A DNA stretch of 64,000 nt from Dolichospermum sp. FACHB-1091. GTDB lineage: Bacteria; Cyanobacteriota; Cyanobacteriia; Cyanobacteriales; Nostocaceae. Where the stretch lies: contig NZ_JACJSB010000008.1 in assembly GCF_014697585.1 (NCBI RefSeq), positions 1 through 64,000 on the forward strand. The letters run 5' to 3'. The position numbers and the translations under genes were made by a program. The notes beneath the pieces were generated by a model that searched no databases, had not been told where the DNA came from, and worked only from the letters and a program-made list of their open reading frames with translations. This document shows positions 44,601 through 55,747 of this stretch, in pieces (the first letter of the stretch is position 1; each line of letters starts with the position of its first letter).

Positions 44601-45585
44601 AATTAACGGTACAGGAAACGCAGGTAATAACGTCATCACTGGTAACGGTGCTAATAACATCCTCAACGGTGGTGCTGGTACAGATATTTTAATTGGTGGT
44701 TTAGGCAATGATATTTACGTTGTAGATAGCGCCACTGACACCATTACGGAACTTGCTAATGGAGGTACAGATACCATTCAATCTAGTGTTACTTACACTA
44801 TTGCCGCTCTTGCTAACGTTGAAAACCTAACACTGACAGGAGCAGCAGCAATTAACGGTACTGGTAACGCGGGTAATAACGTCATTACTGGTAACGGTGC
44901 TAATAACATCCTCAACGGTGGTGCTGGTACAGATACCTTAATCGGTGGTGCTGGTGACGATATTTACGTTGTAGATAGCACCACTGACATCATTACGGAA
45001 CTTGCTAATGGAGGTACAGACACCATTCAATCTAGTGTTACTTACACCATTGCGGCTCTTGCTAACGTTGAAAACCTGACTTTAACAGGAACAGCAGCAA
45101 TTAACGGTACTGGTAACGGGGGTAATAACGTCATTACTGGTAACGGTGCTAATAACATCCTCAACGGTGGTGCTGGTAATGACATCCTCACTGGAGGATT
45201 TGGAAAAGATACCTTAACTGGAGGGCTGGGAGCAGACCGTTTTGACTACCGCACTTTAGCTAATTCTGCCTTGGGTATCTTTGATGTCATTACCGACTTC
45301 AATGCTACTACTGGCAATGATTTATTCCTCGTTACCACTGCCCGCAGCGGGTTCAATAATGTTACCACACCTGTGGCAACACTTGATGCAACCGGAATTG
45401 CAGCTAGGTTAACTACTGCTGTGTTTACAGCTAACTCTGCTGCTCAATTTACCTTTGGTACTCGTACTTTTGTCGCTATTAACGACGCTACCGCAGGATT
45501 TAGTGCCACTACTGATGCCATCATTGAGGTGACAGGTTTAACTGGTACTTTAGGAATCAGTAACTTTACCACTGCTTTAGTGTAG
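41668..45585 (+). CDS. Large Ca-binding (RTX-like) multidomain surface protein
   Basis: 1305 residues, no signal peptide, as in type I secreted RTX proteins. Domains: N-terminal region with [13 protein letters not shown] (~100), reminiscent of a metallopeptidase helix but lacking the HExxH first histidine; a VWD-like domain (~450-640, [18 protein letters not shown]); an SdrD B-like domain (~740-835, [18 protein letters not shown]); a Calx-beta domain (~845-955, [16 protein letters not shown]); three 83-residue repeats with glycine/aspartate calcium turns ([19 protein letters not shown]); and an RTX-type C-terminus ([19 protein letters not shown]). An AAGGA site precedes ATG 41668. Probably exported and Ca-stabilised on the cell surface; adhesion is inference. 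Confidence 0.85.
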   Translation: MTNLLQATLNKTYNQLKNFAGLNDFWNLFEIAFGTQYDHTVAVNLRSQWLVGDFSSFPQIEILDSSILGNASGAYGTSTNKIYLASNFLDTATETDIIAVLLEEYGHFIDAHINQTDSAGDEGDIFSRLVRGNILSAVTLQTLKGENDWATITVGGQSIQIEQALAPADLVLASTYLFNQDVKDNFWYENVQTMPSAIGGPVAFRARFKNILLPSGSTPAIIPNIPYAPIPTGALDGPAAPNTTLIDPLDSTEKGLLIHTSVNGPGSSPFFTNLWEPTDQANLVLANSFANNLGNATNTLTRELLAEDTFKGSTVNLGYLSRSPGSYIKATLVWTGVPGGGLSTDANLNLTLAGNNSGLIYTPSFLPLNTASFLPSGMGFNGTDNVAGGTINAVDYIEQIYIPAASLDPWDSAYKVTVGGTLGSVSPITGQDFSIFFSVAGVVGKGHGWGDVHLSTFDGKPYEFQAVGEFILVKSLIDDFQVQTRQEASPYWIGASVNTAFAINLGGYIINYDIDLAQDQRLSIDGQSYNLLSGETLDLGIGQIKRQGSQYTFTYAGLDGIINTNDDDLVTAFVYEDTINTSRYYINIDVNPADYRFGLLQGLLGNGDGITSNDFALRDGTNLQLNPGQWENNPIVHTTFADSWRVTQAESLFPTTTTRTAAASSFASDIIIDPKPVDPFDPQAVAAAFALVNAAGVAAGQFQVGAVIDYLRTGDPSFIKSAKQFGDFVLQDDKGVIQLGSIQGSKWNDANANGIWDTGERALAGWTIYIDSVTNGQLDPWELSTVTNADGQYTFSNLGPGEYAIREVNQTGWRQTSPTTPYAVNLTAGQTLTGINFGNYFQLPTINLSPSNQTVVEGLTTPQNASYTVTLSQASNQTVSVNYATANGTATAGLDYTATNGTLTFAPGATSQVINIPILNDSLNEADETFTLTLSSPTNASLGAVTTVTTTITDTLTASVTTTLPANVENLTLTGAAAINGTGNAGNNVITGNGANNILNGGAGTDILIGGLGNDIYVVDSATDTITELANGGTDTIQSSVTYTIAALANVENLTLTGAAAINGTGNAGNNVITGNGANNILNGGAGTDTLIGGAGDDIYVVDSTTDIITELANGGTDTIQSSVTYTIAALANVENLTLTGTAAINGTGNGGNNVITGNGANNILNGGAGNDILTGGFGKDTLTGGLGADRFDYRTLANSALGIFDVITDFNATTGNDLFLVTTARSGFNNVTTPVATLDATGIAARLTTAVFTANSAAQFTFGTRTFVAINDATAGFSATTDAIIEVTGLTGTLGISNFTTALV
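44569..45315 (+). repeat. Three 249-bp in-frame tandem repeats
   Basis: Copies begin at 44569, 44818 and 45067, exactly 249 bases (83 codons) apart, each starting NVENLTLTG and containing [20 protein letters not shown]. Copies 1 and 2 are nearly identical at the DNA level; copy 3 changes after the calcium-turn block into the C-terminal domain. Copy number is likely to vary between strains. Confidence 0.9.
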
Positions 45586-45894
45586 CTTCTGGTATCCTTG
45601 AGGTGAAACACAATGTAGAGACGTTTCATGAAACATCTCTACATTATCGTTATGCTAATAAGCAATAATTTACATTTTTACGTTTAGGCACATTTAGAAC
45701 TTACCCACAAGTTACGAACTAATGAACCACGTTCGCGGAGCGTCCCGTCAGGGATAGGGGCGAAGATCACGAAGGAAAGAGGTTTTGAGAGATATTTTGC
45801 ATAAGTCCTGATATTAACATGGTAATTTAGGTTTATAGGCAAAATTATTTACCCTGTCTCTTTTCTGTTGTCCTTTTCGACAAGTTATTTTGTT
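45586..45894. other. Noncoding gap with dispersed repeat copy B
   Basis: About 310 bases. It holds a short inverted repeat TGTAGAGACGTTTCATG/CATGAAACATCTCTACA (45613-45643), which may end the preceding transcript, and the reversed dispersed repeat at 45720-45809. No gene seen. Confidence 0.6.
45720..45809 (-). repeat. Dispersed ACTTACGCAAAA repeat, copy B (reversed)
   Basis: Read on the minus strand: GGACTTATGCAAAATATCTC, CTTCGTGATCTTCGCC, then GTGGTTCATTAG, as in copy A at 12081. Copy B carries a further internal piece with GCGGAGCGTCCCGTCAGGGA, itself a short palindromic repeat type, so it looks like a repeat within a repeat. Confidence 0.75.
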
Positions 45895-46422
45895 ATGGGT
45901 GTAACTTATGTCCAAAAGATACTATATGCTACTACTTTAAGTCTTGGCTCATGCCTGATTGTTTGGGGGTGTAATGCTAAGGATTTTCAAGTTAAAGATG
46001 TGACTTGGAAGACATATAAAAATGATCGTTATGGTTTTGAGTTTCCCTACCCCCATACTTGGCAAGAATTAAGAAACCCAGACAACAGTGATGGAGTTGT
46101 ATTAGTTTTACCAAATAAGGAAAACGTAGAAATTCGCTCTTATGCCAGTAAGCCCGTATTAAAATTCTCACCCAAAACTCAAGAACATCAAGAACAAGGA
46201 TATAATTTTCGGACAAATCAAGGGGTTTTTAGCGTCCTGACGGTAGAAGTTAAGGAAAAGGTGACTATAATTAAGTTGACCATTACTCAAGCAGAATTGG
46301 AATATTACTGGCAAGGCAAGGACAAAGCGACAGTCAAGACTTTCAAAATTATTATCGCTTGTTTTACTATATTGCTCAAAAGTATAAAATTAGTCAGTAG
46401 TCAGTTGTCCGTAGTTAAGTAA
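45895..46422 (+). CDS. Putative lipoprotein with PsbP-like segment
   Basis: 175 residues from ATG 45895. The N-terminus has a hydrophobic signal ending LIVWGC, a lipobox-like site at the first Cys. The next part, YKNDRYGFEFPYPHTW, resembles the opening of PsbP/MOG1-like folds. The C-terminal ~20 residues (LLKSIKLVSSQLSVVK) look like read-through into the repeat-rich gap, so the tail may be abnormal. A TTG at 45868 is an alternative start. Role unknown; PsbP-like function is only suggested. Confidence 0.55.
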   Translation: MGVTYVQKILYATTLSLGSCLIVWGCNAKDFQVKDVTWKTYKNDRYGFEFPYPHTWQELRNPDNSDGVVLVLPNKENVEIRSYASKPVLKFSPKTQEHQEQGYNFRTNQGVFSVLTVEVKEKVTIIKLTITQAELEYYWQGKDKATVKTFKIIIACFTILLKSIKLVSSQLSVVK

Positions 46423-46538
46423 GCAGTAAGAATTATTTTTTACTTTTTATTTTTGATTTTTAACTGATTACTGTCTTAGTAAGAATTTAATGATGAAGAG
46501 GGGACATAAACCTGATAGATTTAGCTATCAGCGAGTAA

Positions 46539-47703
<1,165 letters not shown>

Positions 47704-47705
<2 letters not shown>

Positions 47706-47738
47706 GTGACAGGTGACAGGTGACAGGTGACAGGTGAC
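47704..47738. repeat. 7-bp tandem repeat x5
   Basis: AGGTGAC five times, starting inside the sqdB stop codon (TAG at 47703-47705). It lies in the sqdB-sqdX gap together with the 15-base repeats that follow. Confidence 0.9.
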
Positions 47739-47764
47739 TATAGAGAGAAGTTTCTATGGTTCTT

Positions 47765-47865
47765 TCTCCTGAACTCCTGACTCCTGAAATCCTGACTCCT
47801 GAAATCCTGACTCCTGAAATCCTGACTCCTGAAATCCTGACTCCTGAAATCCTGACTCCTGCTTT
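47765..47865. repeat. 15-bp tandem repeats in the sqdX leader
   Basis: About five units of CTCCTGAAATCCTGA with partial units at each end (CTCCTGAACTCCTGA first). In one frame they would encode TPEIL repeats fused to sqdX, from GTTCTT... at 47756. The unit resembles simple repeats often seen between cyanobacterial genes. Confidence 0.9.
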
Positions 47866-47875
47866 CTGGTTTTTT

Positions 47876-49009
47876 ATGCGAATTGCCCTATTTACAGAAA
47901 CCTTTTTGCCAAAAGTTGACGGCATTGTGACACGCCTCCGTCATACCGTTGACCATTTACAACGCAGTGGTAATCAAGTTTTAGTATTTGCCCCCGACGG
48001 TGGCATAACTGAACATAAAGGTGCGAAAGTTTACGGGGTTAGTGGCTTTCCTTTACCGCTCTATCCAGAGTTAAAAATGGCACTCCCTCGCCCTGCTATT
48101 GGTCAGGCTCTAGAAGAATTTAAGCCAGATGTTATTCACGTTGTGAATCCGGCAGTTCTAGGATTATCAGGGATTTTTTATAGTAAAATTCTGAAAATTC
48201 CCTTGGTGGCTTCTTATCATACTCACTTGCCACAATATCTGCAACATTACGGTTTAGGAATGTTAGAAGGATTACTATGGGAGTTACTAAAAGTCGGCCA
48301 TAATCAAGCAGCATTAAACTTGTGTACTTCCACGGCCATGATGACGGAACTTACCGAACATGGAATTGAAAGGGTAGATTTGTGGCAACGGGGGGTAGAT
48401 ACTGAGTTATTTTCTCCCGATTTAGCTAGTCACAAAATGCGATCGCATCTTTCCCAAAATCATCCAGATAGCCCCCTATTATTGTATGTTGGTCGTCTTT
48501 CAGCAGAAAAGGAAATTGAACGCATTAAACCGATTTTAGCAGCTATTCCTGATGCTAGATTAGCATTAGTGGGAGATGGTCCCCACCGCCAAGCTTTAGA
48601 AAAACACTTTGCTGGCACAAATACTTATTTTGTTGGCTATCTGATGGGTAAAGAATTAGGCTCTGCTTTTGCCAGTGCTGATGCTTTTATTTTCCCTTCC
48701 CGTACAGAAACACTGGGGTTAGTGTTGCTAGAAGCCATGGCCTCCGGTTGTCCAGTTGTAGCTGCCCGTTCTGGAGGTATACCTGATATTGTCACAGATG
48801 GTGTAAATGGATATCTTTTTGATCCCCAAGCTGATATTCAAGAAGCGATTAATGCTACTATAGATCTGTTAAAAGAAAAACAGGAAATAAATATTATCCG
48901 TAAAAATGCCCGTGCCGAAGCGGAGAAATGGGGATGGTCATCTGCTACACAACAACTTGAAGATTATTATCAAAAAATAGTCTTCAACCATGAAAAATTC
49001 AATTCTTAA
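47876..49009 (+). CDS. sqdX: SqdX, sulfoquinovosyltransferase
   Basis: 377 residues, GT4-type glycosyltransferase that moves sulfoquinovose from UDP to diacylglycerol, making SQDG. Start MRIALFTETFLPKVDGIVTR, donor-binding LLYVGRLSAEKEIERIKP and ETLGLVLLEAMASGCPVVAA. I chose ATG 47876 because MRIALFTETFLP is the canonical start; an upstream ATG at 47756 would add 40 residues of repeats (TPEIL x5). It forms a sulfolipid operon with sqdB, with the repeats in between. Confidence 0.94.
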   Translation: MRIALFTETFLPKVDGIVTRLRHTVDHLQRSGNQVLVFAPDGGITEHKGAKVYGVSGFPLPLYPELKMALPRPAIGQALEEFKPDVIHVVNPAVLGLSGIFYSKILKIPLVASYHTHLPQYLQHYGLGMLEGLLWELLKVGHNQAALNLCTSTAMMTELTEHGIERVDLWQRGVDTELFSPDLASHKMRSHLSQNHPDSPLLLYVGRLSAEKEIERIKPILAAIPDARLALVGDGPHRQALEKHFAGTNTYFVGYLMGKELGSAFASADAFIFPSRTETLGLVLLEAMASGCPVVAARSGGIPDIVTDGVNGYLFDPQADIQEAINATIDLLKEKQEINIIRKNARAEAEKWGWSSATQQLEDYYQKIVFNHEKFNS

Positions 49010-49094
49010 TTACCGGTTTCCGTGACCTGTGAAATAAACCACAGGGACTTTTCCACCCTGCGGTATCTTTGGCTAAAACATGATAATTAACTAG

Positions 49095-49376
49095 TTAACT
49101 ACCCTCTTCAAAACTGTTATTTTGGGAAGGTTGTTCGCCTATTTTCAGTTGTTTTTTTGATTGCTTCAACTGCTTCCAAAGTAACTTTATTTGTTTATAT
49201 GCTTCCTCAGTGGGAATTTTCCCACCTGTTTCTAGGTTACAGATATAGCCAACTTTTTGAGCAAACTCCTGTAAATTAGCGTTGAATACCAAGTTTTCTG
49301 GTTTTACATGACCATAGTAGCGACTACGGGGATAGAGAAAATCGTCTTTACTGATACTCACTATTTTTTTCTCCAT
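49095..49376 (-). CDS. Conserved small cyanobacterial protein (DUF7219-like)
   Basis: 93 residues: ISKDDFLYPRSRYYGHVKPE, LVFNANLQEFAQKVGYICNL, then a charged helix and polar tail. I associate this pattern with the DUF7219 family of Nostocales. No catalytic residues seen; function unknown. Convergent with sqdX, separated by 85 bases containing a weak hairpin (CACAGGG ... CCCTGCGG). Confidence 0.65.
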   Translation of the reverse strand: MEKKIVSISKDDFLYPRSRYYGHVKPENLVFNANLQEFAQKVGYICNLETGGKIPTEEAYKQIKLLWKQLKQSKKQLKIGEQPSQNNSFEEGS

Positions 49377-49973
49377 TTACTCAAATGCTCTATAAAACAT
49401 ATACCGTTACCAGCCCTTTCTACATAGCCCTTTCTACATCAGATCTACTTATTGAGCCGATACGAAAATACAATGTAACAGAATGCTTGCCCTGCCGGTT
49501 TTTGCTACATCCAATACCTGGATATGTATTTATAAGTCAGGAACTTAAGCGAGATTTAGCACTAATTGGGTTGTTTTATGAGCTATAGGTGGAGATTTAG
49601 AGTAATTGATCATGTTTGATGATCCCCTTATTTATTAACAACAGATTATATATAAACTTCTGTAAGTTATGACTATATTCCTGAAGATAGATTAGTATAT
49701 TCTAAAATATTTTATTTATTTTGCAAATCAAATTTTGGGAGAAGATCAGACACATTCAGATTGGATACATGGTTACTGCCACCTGCCGGAAAAATTAAGT
49801 ATATTTAGCTACATAAATATAAATAAATCGAATTAATGATTTATACATATTTTTTAGTTAGGTGAAATATTCCGAAAAGTCCTGTTCACCAATGACTAAT
49901 AACTAAAGATAAAATGGTGAAGCTGATTTCATCAAAGCCGTCCACTACCAAAAACAGTTTTTAATATCTTATC
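49377..49973. other. Noncoding gap upstream of purC
   Basis: About 600 AT-rich bases. Contains short direct repeats (CCCTTTCTACATAGCCCTTTCTACAT near 49416). A 67-codon open frame at 49385-49588 has no ribosome site or recognisable pattern. The purC promoter lies at the right end, not resolved. Confidence 0.5.
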
Positions 49974-50699
49974 ATGTCTGTTAATTCTAAACTCTACGAA
50001 GGCAAAGCTAAAATTCTCTACGCTACAGAAGATCCAGAAATTTTCTTGGCTGATTTTAAAGACGATGCTACGGCTTTTAATGCTCAAAAACGCGGCAGCA
50101 TTGAGAACAAGGGGATGATCAACTGTAGCATTTCTAGCCAAGTATTTCAACAATTGGCTAAACAGGGTATTAAAACTCATTTTATTGATAGCCCAGCCCC
50201 GAATCTAATGCGAGTAAAAGCTGTAAAAATCATCCCCGTGGAGGTGGTGGTGAGGAACATTGCGGCTGGTGGTTTGTGTAAGCAAACTGGGTTAATACCA
50301 GGTACAGTTTTATCAAAGCCCTTAGTGGAGTTCTATTACAAAAATGATTATTTGGGTGATCCTTTACTAACGCGCGATCGCTTATTGCTTTTAGAATTAG
50401 CGACACCGGAACAAGTTGATCAAATTACCCATCTAGCATTGGAAATCAACAAATTTCTCCAGGAGTTTTGGGAAAAATGCCAGATTACCCTGGTAGACTT
50501 TAAACTTGAATTTGGTGTGGACTCACAACAGCAATTACTGTTAGCTGACGAAATTAGTCCTGATACCTGTCGTTTATGGGACATAACCCAAACCGATCCT
50601 GAGAACCGAATTATGGATAAAGACCGTTTTCGTCGTGATTTAGGAAATGTAGAGGATGCTTACCAGGAGGTTTTGCAGAGAGTATTAAAAGTAGTATAA
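49974..50699 (+). CDS. purC: SAICAR synthetase
   Basis: 241 residues. PurC joins CAIR and aspartate with ATP in purine synthesis. Start LYEGKAKILYATEDPEIFL, PVEVVVRNIAAGGLCKQTGL, LVDFKLEFGV and LADEISPDTCRLWD are all family signatures. Length is normal. It is 80 bases upstream of the Omp85 gene on the same strand, an arrangement I recall from other cyanobacteria. Confidence 0.97.
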   Translation: MSVNSKLYEGKAKILYATEDPEIFLADFKDDATAFNAQKRGSIENKGMINCSISSQVFQQLAKQGIKTHFIDSPAPNLMRVKAVKIIPVEVVVRNIAAGGLCKQTGLIPGTVLSKPLVEFYYKNDYLGDPLLTRDRLLLLELATPEQVDQITHLALEINKFLQEFWEKCQITLVDFKLEFGVDSQQQLLLADEISPDTCRLWDITQTDPENRIMDKDRFRRDLGNVEDAYQEVLQRVLKVV

Positions 50700-50779
50700 A
50701 CTACTTGAGTATGGTAAATAATTTTTCTGGTTGATGGTGAACGATTAATGATTAATGGTGTGTGGTAGTAGAGATAAAA

Positions 50780-53086
50780 ATGATTAAAACAAGTTTAACA
50801 CGGGGATTAGTGGCAATGGTAGCCATTACATTCCCCATGGCTGGTTCTTCTGTGAGAGTAAATGCTCAAGCTGTTCAGACAACAGAAGTTTTGACAGTAG
50901 ATAAAAACCAGTTAGACAAGCAGAATCCTGATAAAATTGACAAAAACGAAGGTAGGGGCAATCCCCCCATGGTGGCCCATAATGACAATCTCCCCGTGGT
51001 TGCTCCAGGGATTATAGAAAAAGAATCTCTCCAAGATTACCCTATTGTTAAAGTTTTAACAACCAATTCAGCAACAGTAAGTAATGCCGCTGTGATTGTG
51101 CCAAACGGCACAAAACTTCCGATCACAGGACAAGTTCCACAACCAAAGCCGACCCAACCCGCTGGAACTGAATCTAATCAAGAAAACCAGAATCTCCCCA
51201 CAACACCACCTACATCATCTCCTAATCCAGAAACAACGGAAGCGCGGGTGTTGGTGTCAGAAGTAGTTGTGAAAACAGAGACGGGAAAAATCACGCCGGA
51301 ATTAGAAGCGGAAATTTACAAAGTCATTCGTACGCAAGCGGGACAGACAGCAACCCGTTCTCAACTGCAAGAAGATATTAATGGGATTGTGGGAATTGGG
51401 CTTTTCTCCAATGTGCAAGCAGTTCCAGAAGATACTCCTCTGGGTGTGCGGGTGAGTTTTATTGTCACCCCCAATCCTATTCTCAGTCAAGTAGAATTAG
51501 AGGCTAATCCTGGAACGGGTGTAGCTTCCGTACTTCCTGCGGAAACTGTCAAGGAAATATTTAGTAGTCAATATGGCAAAATTCTCAACTTGCGGGAATT
51601 ACAAGAGGGAATCAAACAATTAACCAAACGTTATCAAGACCAAGGTTATGTATTGGCTAACTTAATTGGAGTACCGAAAATCTCAGAAAATGGAGTTGTC
51701 ACCCTACAGATAGCAGAAGGGGTAGTGGAAAACGTTAAAGTTAAATTCCGCGATAAGGAAGGACAAGAGGTAAACGAGAAGGGAGAAGCAATTCGGGGGC
51801 GGACAAAAGACTATATAATTACCAGGGAAGTAGAGTTAAAACCTGGGCAGGTATTTAACCGTAACATTGTCCAAAGAGACTTACAAAGGGTTTTTGGTTT
51901 AGGGCTGTTTGAAGATGTTAATATTTCCCTTGACCCCGGTACTGATGCCAGTAAAGTTAATGTGGTAATAAATGTAGCAGAGCGCAGCAGTGGTTCTATT
52001 GCCGCAGGGGCGGGAATTAGTTCCGCTAGTGGTTTGTTTGGAACTATCAGCTATCAGCAGCAAAACCTGGGGGGAAGAAACCAAAAATTGGGGACAGAGC
52101 TACAGTTAGGAGAACGGGAACTACTATTTGATCTGCGATTTACTGATCCTTGGATTGCTGGTGATCCTTATCGCACTTCTTATACAACTAATATTTTCCG
52201 TCGCCGTTCTATTTCTTTGATTTTTGAAGGTAAAGATAAAAACATAGAAACCTTTGACCCTAATAATATTACGAATACAAATGCACAGGTTAGCCCTCGG
52301 ATTACTCGGTTAGGTGGTGGTATTACATTTACCCGTCCTCTATCGGATAATCCTTACAAAGATGCAACGTGGGTGGCTTCCGCTGGACTACAGTATCAAA
52401 GGGTTTCTGGTCGTGATGCTGACGGTAATTTGAGAACGGAAGGGGCGCTATTTGATGGTAGCGGTAATATCACCAATCAAATTCCTTTGACCGTTTCGCC
52501 TTCAGGGGAAGATGATTTATTGCTACTCAAGCTGGGAGCGCAAAGGGATCTCCGCAATAATTCCATACAACCTACAAAAGGTTCTTTTCTCAGCTTTGGA
52601 CTTGATCAATCTGTACCTGTAGGTTCAGGTAGTATCTTTATGACTAGGTTACGGGGTAACTATAGTCAGTATTTACCGATTAAATTGATTGGTTTTGGTA
52701 AAAAACCGGAAACTTTCGCATTTAACGTCCAAGGTGGGACGATTTTAGGAGATTTACCTCCCTATGAAGCCTTTACTCTGGGTGGTAGTAACTCGGTACG
52801 GGGTTATGGTGAAGGTAGATTAGGATCTGGTAGCAGTTATGTTCAAGCTGCGGTTGAGTATCGTTTCCCCGTTTTCTCCGTTGTCAGTGGCGCACTATTT
52901 TTTGATTATGGTAGTGACCTGGGAACTAGTACCAAAGCCGCACAATTATTAAATAAAAGTGGCGACGGTTATGGCTATGGTTTAGGTTTGCGGATACAAT
53001 CACCACTAGGACCTATTCGGATAGATTACGGGATCACTGATAATAATGAAAGTCGGATTAATTTTGGGATTGGGGAAAGATTTTAA
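50780..53086 (+). CDS. bamA: Omp85/BamA outer-membrane assembly protein
   Basis: 768 residues. Signal peptide (MIKTSLTRGLVAMVAITFPM ... VNAQA), a Pro/Thr-rich linker up to ~150, three POTRA domains (~160-400), then a 16-strand barrel with VRGYGEGRLGSG, the conserved VRGF/Y loop motif. Cyanobacterial Omp85 proteins have three POTRAs; they insert outer-membrane barrels and are related to plastid Toc75. I chose ATG 50780 (proper signal peptide) over GTG 50762. First gene of the envelope block followed by lpxC-fabZ-lpxA-lpxB. Confidence 0.93.
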   Translation: MIKTSLTRGLVAMVAITFPMAGSSVRVNAQAVQTTEVLTVDKNQLDKQNPDKIDKNEGRGNPPMVAHNDNLPVVAPGIIEKESLQDYPIVKVLTTNSATVSNAAVIVPNGTKLPITGQVPQPKPTQPAGTESNQENQNLPTTPPTSSPNPETTEARVLVSEVVVKTETGKITPELEAEIYKVIRTQAGQTATRSQLQEDINGIVGIGLFSNVQAVPEDTPLGVRVSFIVTPNPILSQVELEANPGTGVASVLPAETVKEIFSSQYGKILNLRELQEGIKQLTKRYQDQGYVLANLIGVPKISENGVVTLQIAEGVVENVKVKFRDKEGQEVNEKGEAIRGRTKDYIITREVELKPGQVFNRNIVQRDLQRVFGLGLFEDVNISLDPGTDASKVNVVINVAERSSGSIAAGAGISSASGLFGTISYQQQNLGGRNQKLGTELQLGERELLFDLRFTDPWIAGDPYRTSYTTNIFRRRSISLIFEGKDKNIETFDPNNITNTNAQVSPRITRLGGGITFTRPLSDNPYKDATWVASAGLQYQRVSGRDADGNLRTEGALFDGSGNITNQIPLTVSPSGEDDLLLLKLGAQRDLRNNSIQPTKGSFLSFGLDQSVPVGSGSIFMTRLRGNYSQYLPIKLIGFGKKPETFAFNVQGGTILGDLPPYEAFTLGGSNSVRGYGEGRLGSGSSYVQAAVEYRFPVFSVVSGALFFDYGSDLGTSTKAAQLLNKSGDGYGYGLGLRIQSPLGPIRIDYGITDNNESRINFGIGERF

Positions 53087-53138
53087 TTTGGTAAATAATA
53101 AGGACAATATTAATCAGGGTTTCTACTTAAGATAGGAT

Positions 53139-54026
53139 ATGGGCAATACTAATTACAATATCACAGATTGTGAGACTATGCAGCAACATACCTTAGCTGG
53201 GGAAATTACTCAGACTGGTGTGGGGTTGCATAGTGGTGTCAAAACTCAAGTCCGAATATTACCAGCACCAGCGGGAAGTGGTCGCTTTTTTGTCCGGGTA
53301 GATTTACCTCGTTCACCAATTATTCCCGCTCAAATTGCGGCTGTGAGTCAGACTGTGCTTTCTACTGAATTGGGTAAGAATCAAGTCTGTGTTCGCACTG
53401 TAGAGCATTTATTGGCGGCTTTGGCGGCTATGGGGGTTGATAATGTCAAAATTGAAATTGATGGACCGGAAATACCCCTTTTAGACGGTTCGGCTGAAAT
53501 TTGGTGTCAGAAAATTGCGGAAGTCGGTTTAGTTTCTCAAAAAGTAGTGAAAATAACTGCACCTTTAATTATTACTGAACCTATCTGGATTTATGAGGGT
53601 GATGCCTTTGTTTGCGCTTTACCCGCACCAGAAACTCGTTTTAGCTATGGTATAGATTTTAATTTGCCGGCGATTGGTAATCAATGGCACAGTTTTTTAA
53701 TGAGTACAGATTTAGAAAAGTCTTCTGCTGACTTTGTTTCAGAAATTGCACCTGCGCGAACTTTTGGGTTACAGCATCAAATTGAACATTTACAAAAATC
53801 GGGATTAATTAAAGGTGGTAGTTTAGATAATGCTCTAGTTTGTGCTTCCCAAGGTTGGTTAAATCCACCATTACGATTTGCAAATGAACCAGTTCGTCAT
53901 AAAATCTTGGATCTAGTAGGAGATTTGAGTTTGCTGGGAAATTTCCCCATAGCTCATTTTTTGGCTTACAAGGCTAGTCATAATTTACACATTAAACTAG
54001 CAAAAAAGATTTTAGAACTGATCTAA
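53139..54026 (+). CDS. lpxC: UDP-3-O-acyl-GlcNAc deacetylase
   Basis: 295 residues. Zinc-dependent second step of lipid A synthesis. Visible ligands: His in [19 protein letters not shown], and [15 protein letters not shown] with the HxxxD pair. The start [11 protein letters not shown] is diagnostic. ATG 53139 gives 14 extra residues; ATG 53181 ([10 protein letters not shown]) matches the family start better, and neither has a strong ribosome site. Lies 52 bases after bamA. Confidence 0.95.
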   Translation: MGNTNYNITDCETMQQHTLAGEITQTGVGLHSGVKTQVRILPAPAGSGRFFVRVDLPRSPIIPAQIAAVSQTVLSTELGKNQVCVRTVEHLLAALAAMGVDNVKIEIDGPEIPLLDGSAEIWCQKIAEVGLVSQKVVKITAPLIITEPIWIYEGDAFVCALPAPETRFSYGIDFNLPAIGNQWHSFLMSTDLEKSSADFVSEIAPARTFGLQHQIEHLQKSGLIKGGSLDNALVCASQGWLNPPLRFANEPVRHKILDLVGDLSLLGNFPIAHFLAYKASHNLHIKLAKKILELI

Positions 54027-54079
54027 AATTCCCCAAGTTACTTGTTTTGGTGTCTAATAACTCACATAAAGTACCACTA

Positions 54080-54568
54080 ATGTCCACTATTACTGAATCT
54101 AATTCTCCGTCAGCAAGCAATCCACAGACCATTAAAACTACCTTTAGTATTGAGGAAATTCAGGAACTATTACCCCATCGTTATCCATTTTTACTGGTAG
54201 ATCGGATTATTGACTATGTTCCTGGAAAAAAAGCCGTGGGTATTAAAAATGTTAGCTTTAATGAACCCCAATTTCAAGGGCATTTTCCAGGTCGATCGCT
54301 GATGCCCGGTGTGCTAATTATTGAGGCAATGGCACAGGTGGGGGGTGTGGTAATGACACAAATGCCAGATTCACAAGGAGGACTATTCGTATTTGCCGGT
54401 ATTGACAAAGTTCGTTTTCGTCGTCAAGTTGTTCCCGGAGATCAATTAGTAATGACATTGGAACTGTTGTGGGTAAAGCAGCGTCGTTTTGGAAAAATGC
54501 AAGGAAAAGCGGAAGTTAATGGACAATTAGCCGCTGAAGGGGAATTGATGTTTTCTTTGATTAGTTAG
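54080..54568 (+). CDS. fabZ: 3-hydroxyacyl-ACP dehydratase FabZ
   Basis: 162 residues. Hot-dog fold enzyme of fatty-acid elongation. Catalytic His in [14 protein letters not shown] and Glu in [15 protein letters not shown] chose ATG 54080; TTG 54047 would lengthen it by 11 residues. A ~25-residue polar N-terminal extension precedes the domain. Linked to lpxC and lpxA, as in many Gram-negatives, balancing lipid A and phospholipid precursors. Confidence 0.95.
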   Translation: MSTITESNSPSASNPQTIKTTFSIEEIQELLPHRYPFLLVDRIIDYVPGKKAVGIKNVSFNEPQFQGHFPGRSLMPGVLIIEAMAQVGGVVMTQMPDSQGGLFVFAGIDKVRFRRQVVPGDQLVMTLELLWVKQRRFGKMQGKAEVNGQLAAEGELMFSLIS

Positions 54569-54760
54569 TCATTGGTCATTAATATCAAATCTCAATGGCT
54601 AATGTTGAGATACCTTGCACCATGCAGCAAACTTGAATAAATTAAACACAACTTTTGACTAATTCTCAATTTTCGCCCTCACACATAACTTACTTTACCC
54701 GACAGATTTCTTAACTGAAATACTTAATACAAAAAAGCACTTATTTTGGGAGATTCACCT

Positions 54761-55576
54761 TTGAAAACACTTATTCATCCAACTGCTGTCATCCATGCTA
54801 ACGCAAAACTCCACCCAACAGTGCAAGTCGGTGCTTATGCTGTGATAGGAGAGAATGTTAGAGTTGGTGCAGATACCGTGATTGGCCCTCATGTTGTCTT
54901 AGAGGGACTTTGTGAAATTGGTACGGGAAATCAGATTTTTCCTGGCGCTGTTATCGGTATGCAGCCTCAAGACCTCAAATACCTGGGAGAACCGACTTGG
55001 GTAAGAATTGGTAACAATAATTCTATCCGTGAGTACGTAACAATTAACCGTGCTACTGGACGTGGGGAAGCGACAGTGATCGGTAATGGCAATTTATTAA
55101 TGGCTTATGTTCATGTAGGTCATAATTGTGTGCTTCAAGATTCTGTTATTATTGCTAACTCTGTAGCATTAGCGGGTCATGTACATATTGAATCACGAGC
55201 TAGACTAAGCGGTGTTTTAGGTGTGCATCAATTTGTCCATATTGGGGGAATGTCAATGATAGGCGGTATGGCACGCATTGATAGAGATGTACCTCCTTAT
55301 ATGTTAGTCGAGGGAAATCCCGCAAGAGTGCGATCGCTCAATTTGGTAGGATTAAAACGTTCAGGGATTGCTATTAGCGATTTTCAATTAATTAAAAAGG
55401 CTTTCCGTCTTCTTTATCATTCTGATTTACTGTTTAAAGATGCTTTACAAGAGTTAGAAAATTTAGGAGATACGGAAGAGTTAAAACATCTTCGGCGTTT
55501 CTTGCTACTTTCCAAAATGCCAGGAAGACGAGGTTTAATTCCCGGAAAAGGCAAAAAAAACCTCAGTGATGAATAA
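54761..55576 (+). CDS. lpxA: UDP-GlcNAc acyltransferase
   Basis: About 271 residues of left-handed beta helix built from hexapeptide repeats (VGAYAVIGENVRVGADTVIG). Catalytic His in AYVHVGHNCVLQ. It performs the first step of lipid A synthesis. No ATG lies near the start: TTG 54761 (LKTLIHPTAVIHANAKLHP) follows GGGAG by eight bases and gives the family start; TTG 54746 is further upstream and would precede that site. A ~190-base gap separates it from fabZ. Confidence 0.93.
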   Translation: MKTLIHPTAVIHANAKLHPTVQVGAYAVIGENVRVGADTVIGPHVVLEGLCEIGTGNQIFPGAVIGMQPQDLKYLGEPTWVRIGNNNSIREYVTINRATGRGEATVIGNGNLLMAYVHVGHNCVLQDSVIIANSVALAGHVHIESRARLSGVLGVHQFVHIGGMSMIGGMARIDRDVPPYMLVEGNPARVRSLNLVGLKRSGIAISDFQLIKKAFRLLYHSDLLFKDALQELENLGDTEELKHLRRFLLLSKMPGRRGLIPGKGKKNLSDE

Positions 55577-55747
55577 TGAATAGGAAATCAAATCTAGGGC
55601 GGGGTTTTCCCGTCCTCAAAATTTACTAGTGACTCTATTTTGGTGGGAATAATAAAGTTTTAAAAAACCACAAAGACGCAAAGGACACGAAGGCAGAAAA
55701 GAAGAATTAAGAAAACAGAAAAGGAAGTAAAAAATCTAAAATCTAAA

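Noticed and set aside
47765-47865. Regular repeats between sqdB and sqdX, possible CRISPR array
   Set aside because: The 15-base units are directly tandem with no spacers, and no cas genes are near; these are simple repeats.
49385-49588. 67-codon open frame upstream of purC
   Set aside because: No ribosome site, composition like the noncoding surroundings, contains a short duplicated stretch; no family recognised.
50762-50779. GTG 50762 as start of bamA
   Set aside because: It would add six residues before a well-formed signal peptide that starts at ATG 50780.
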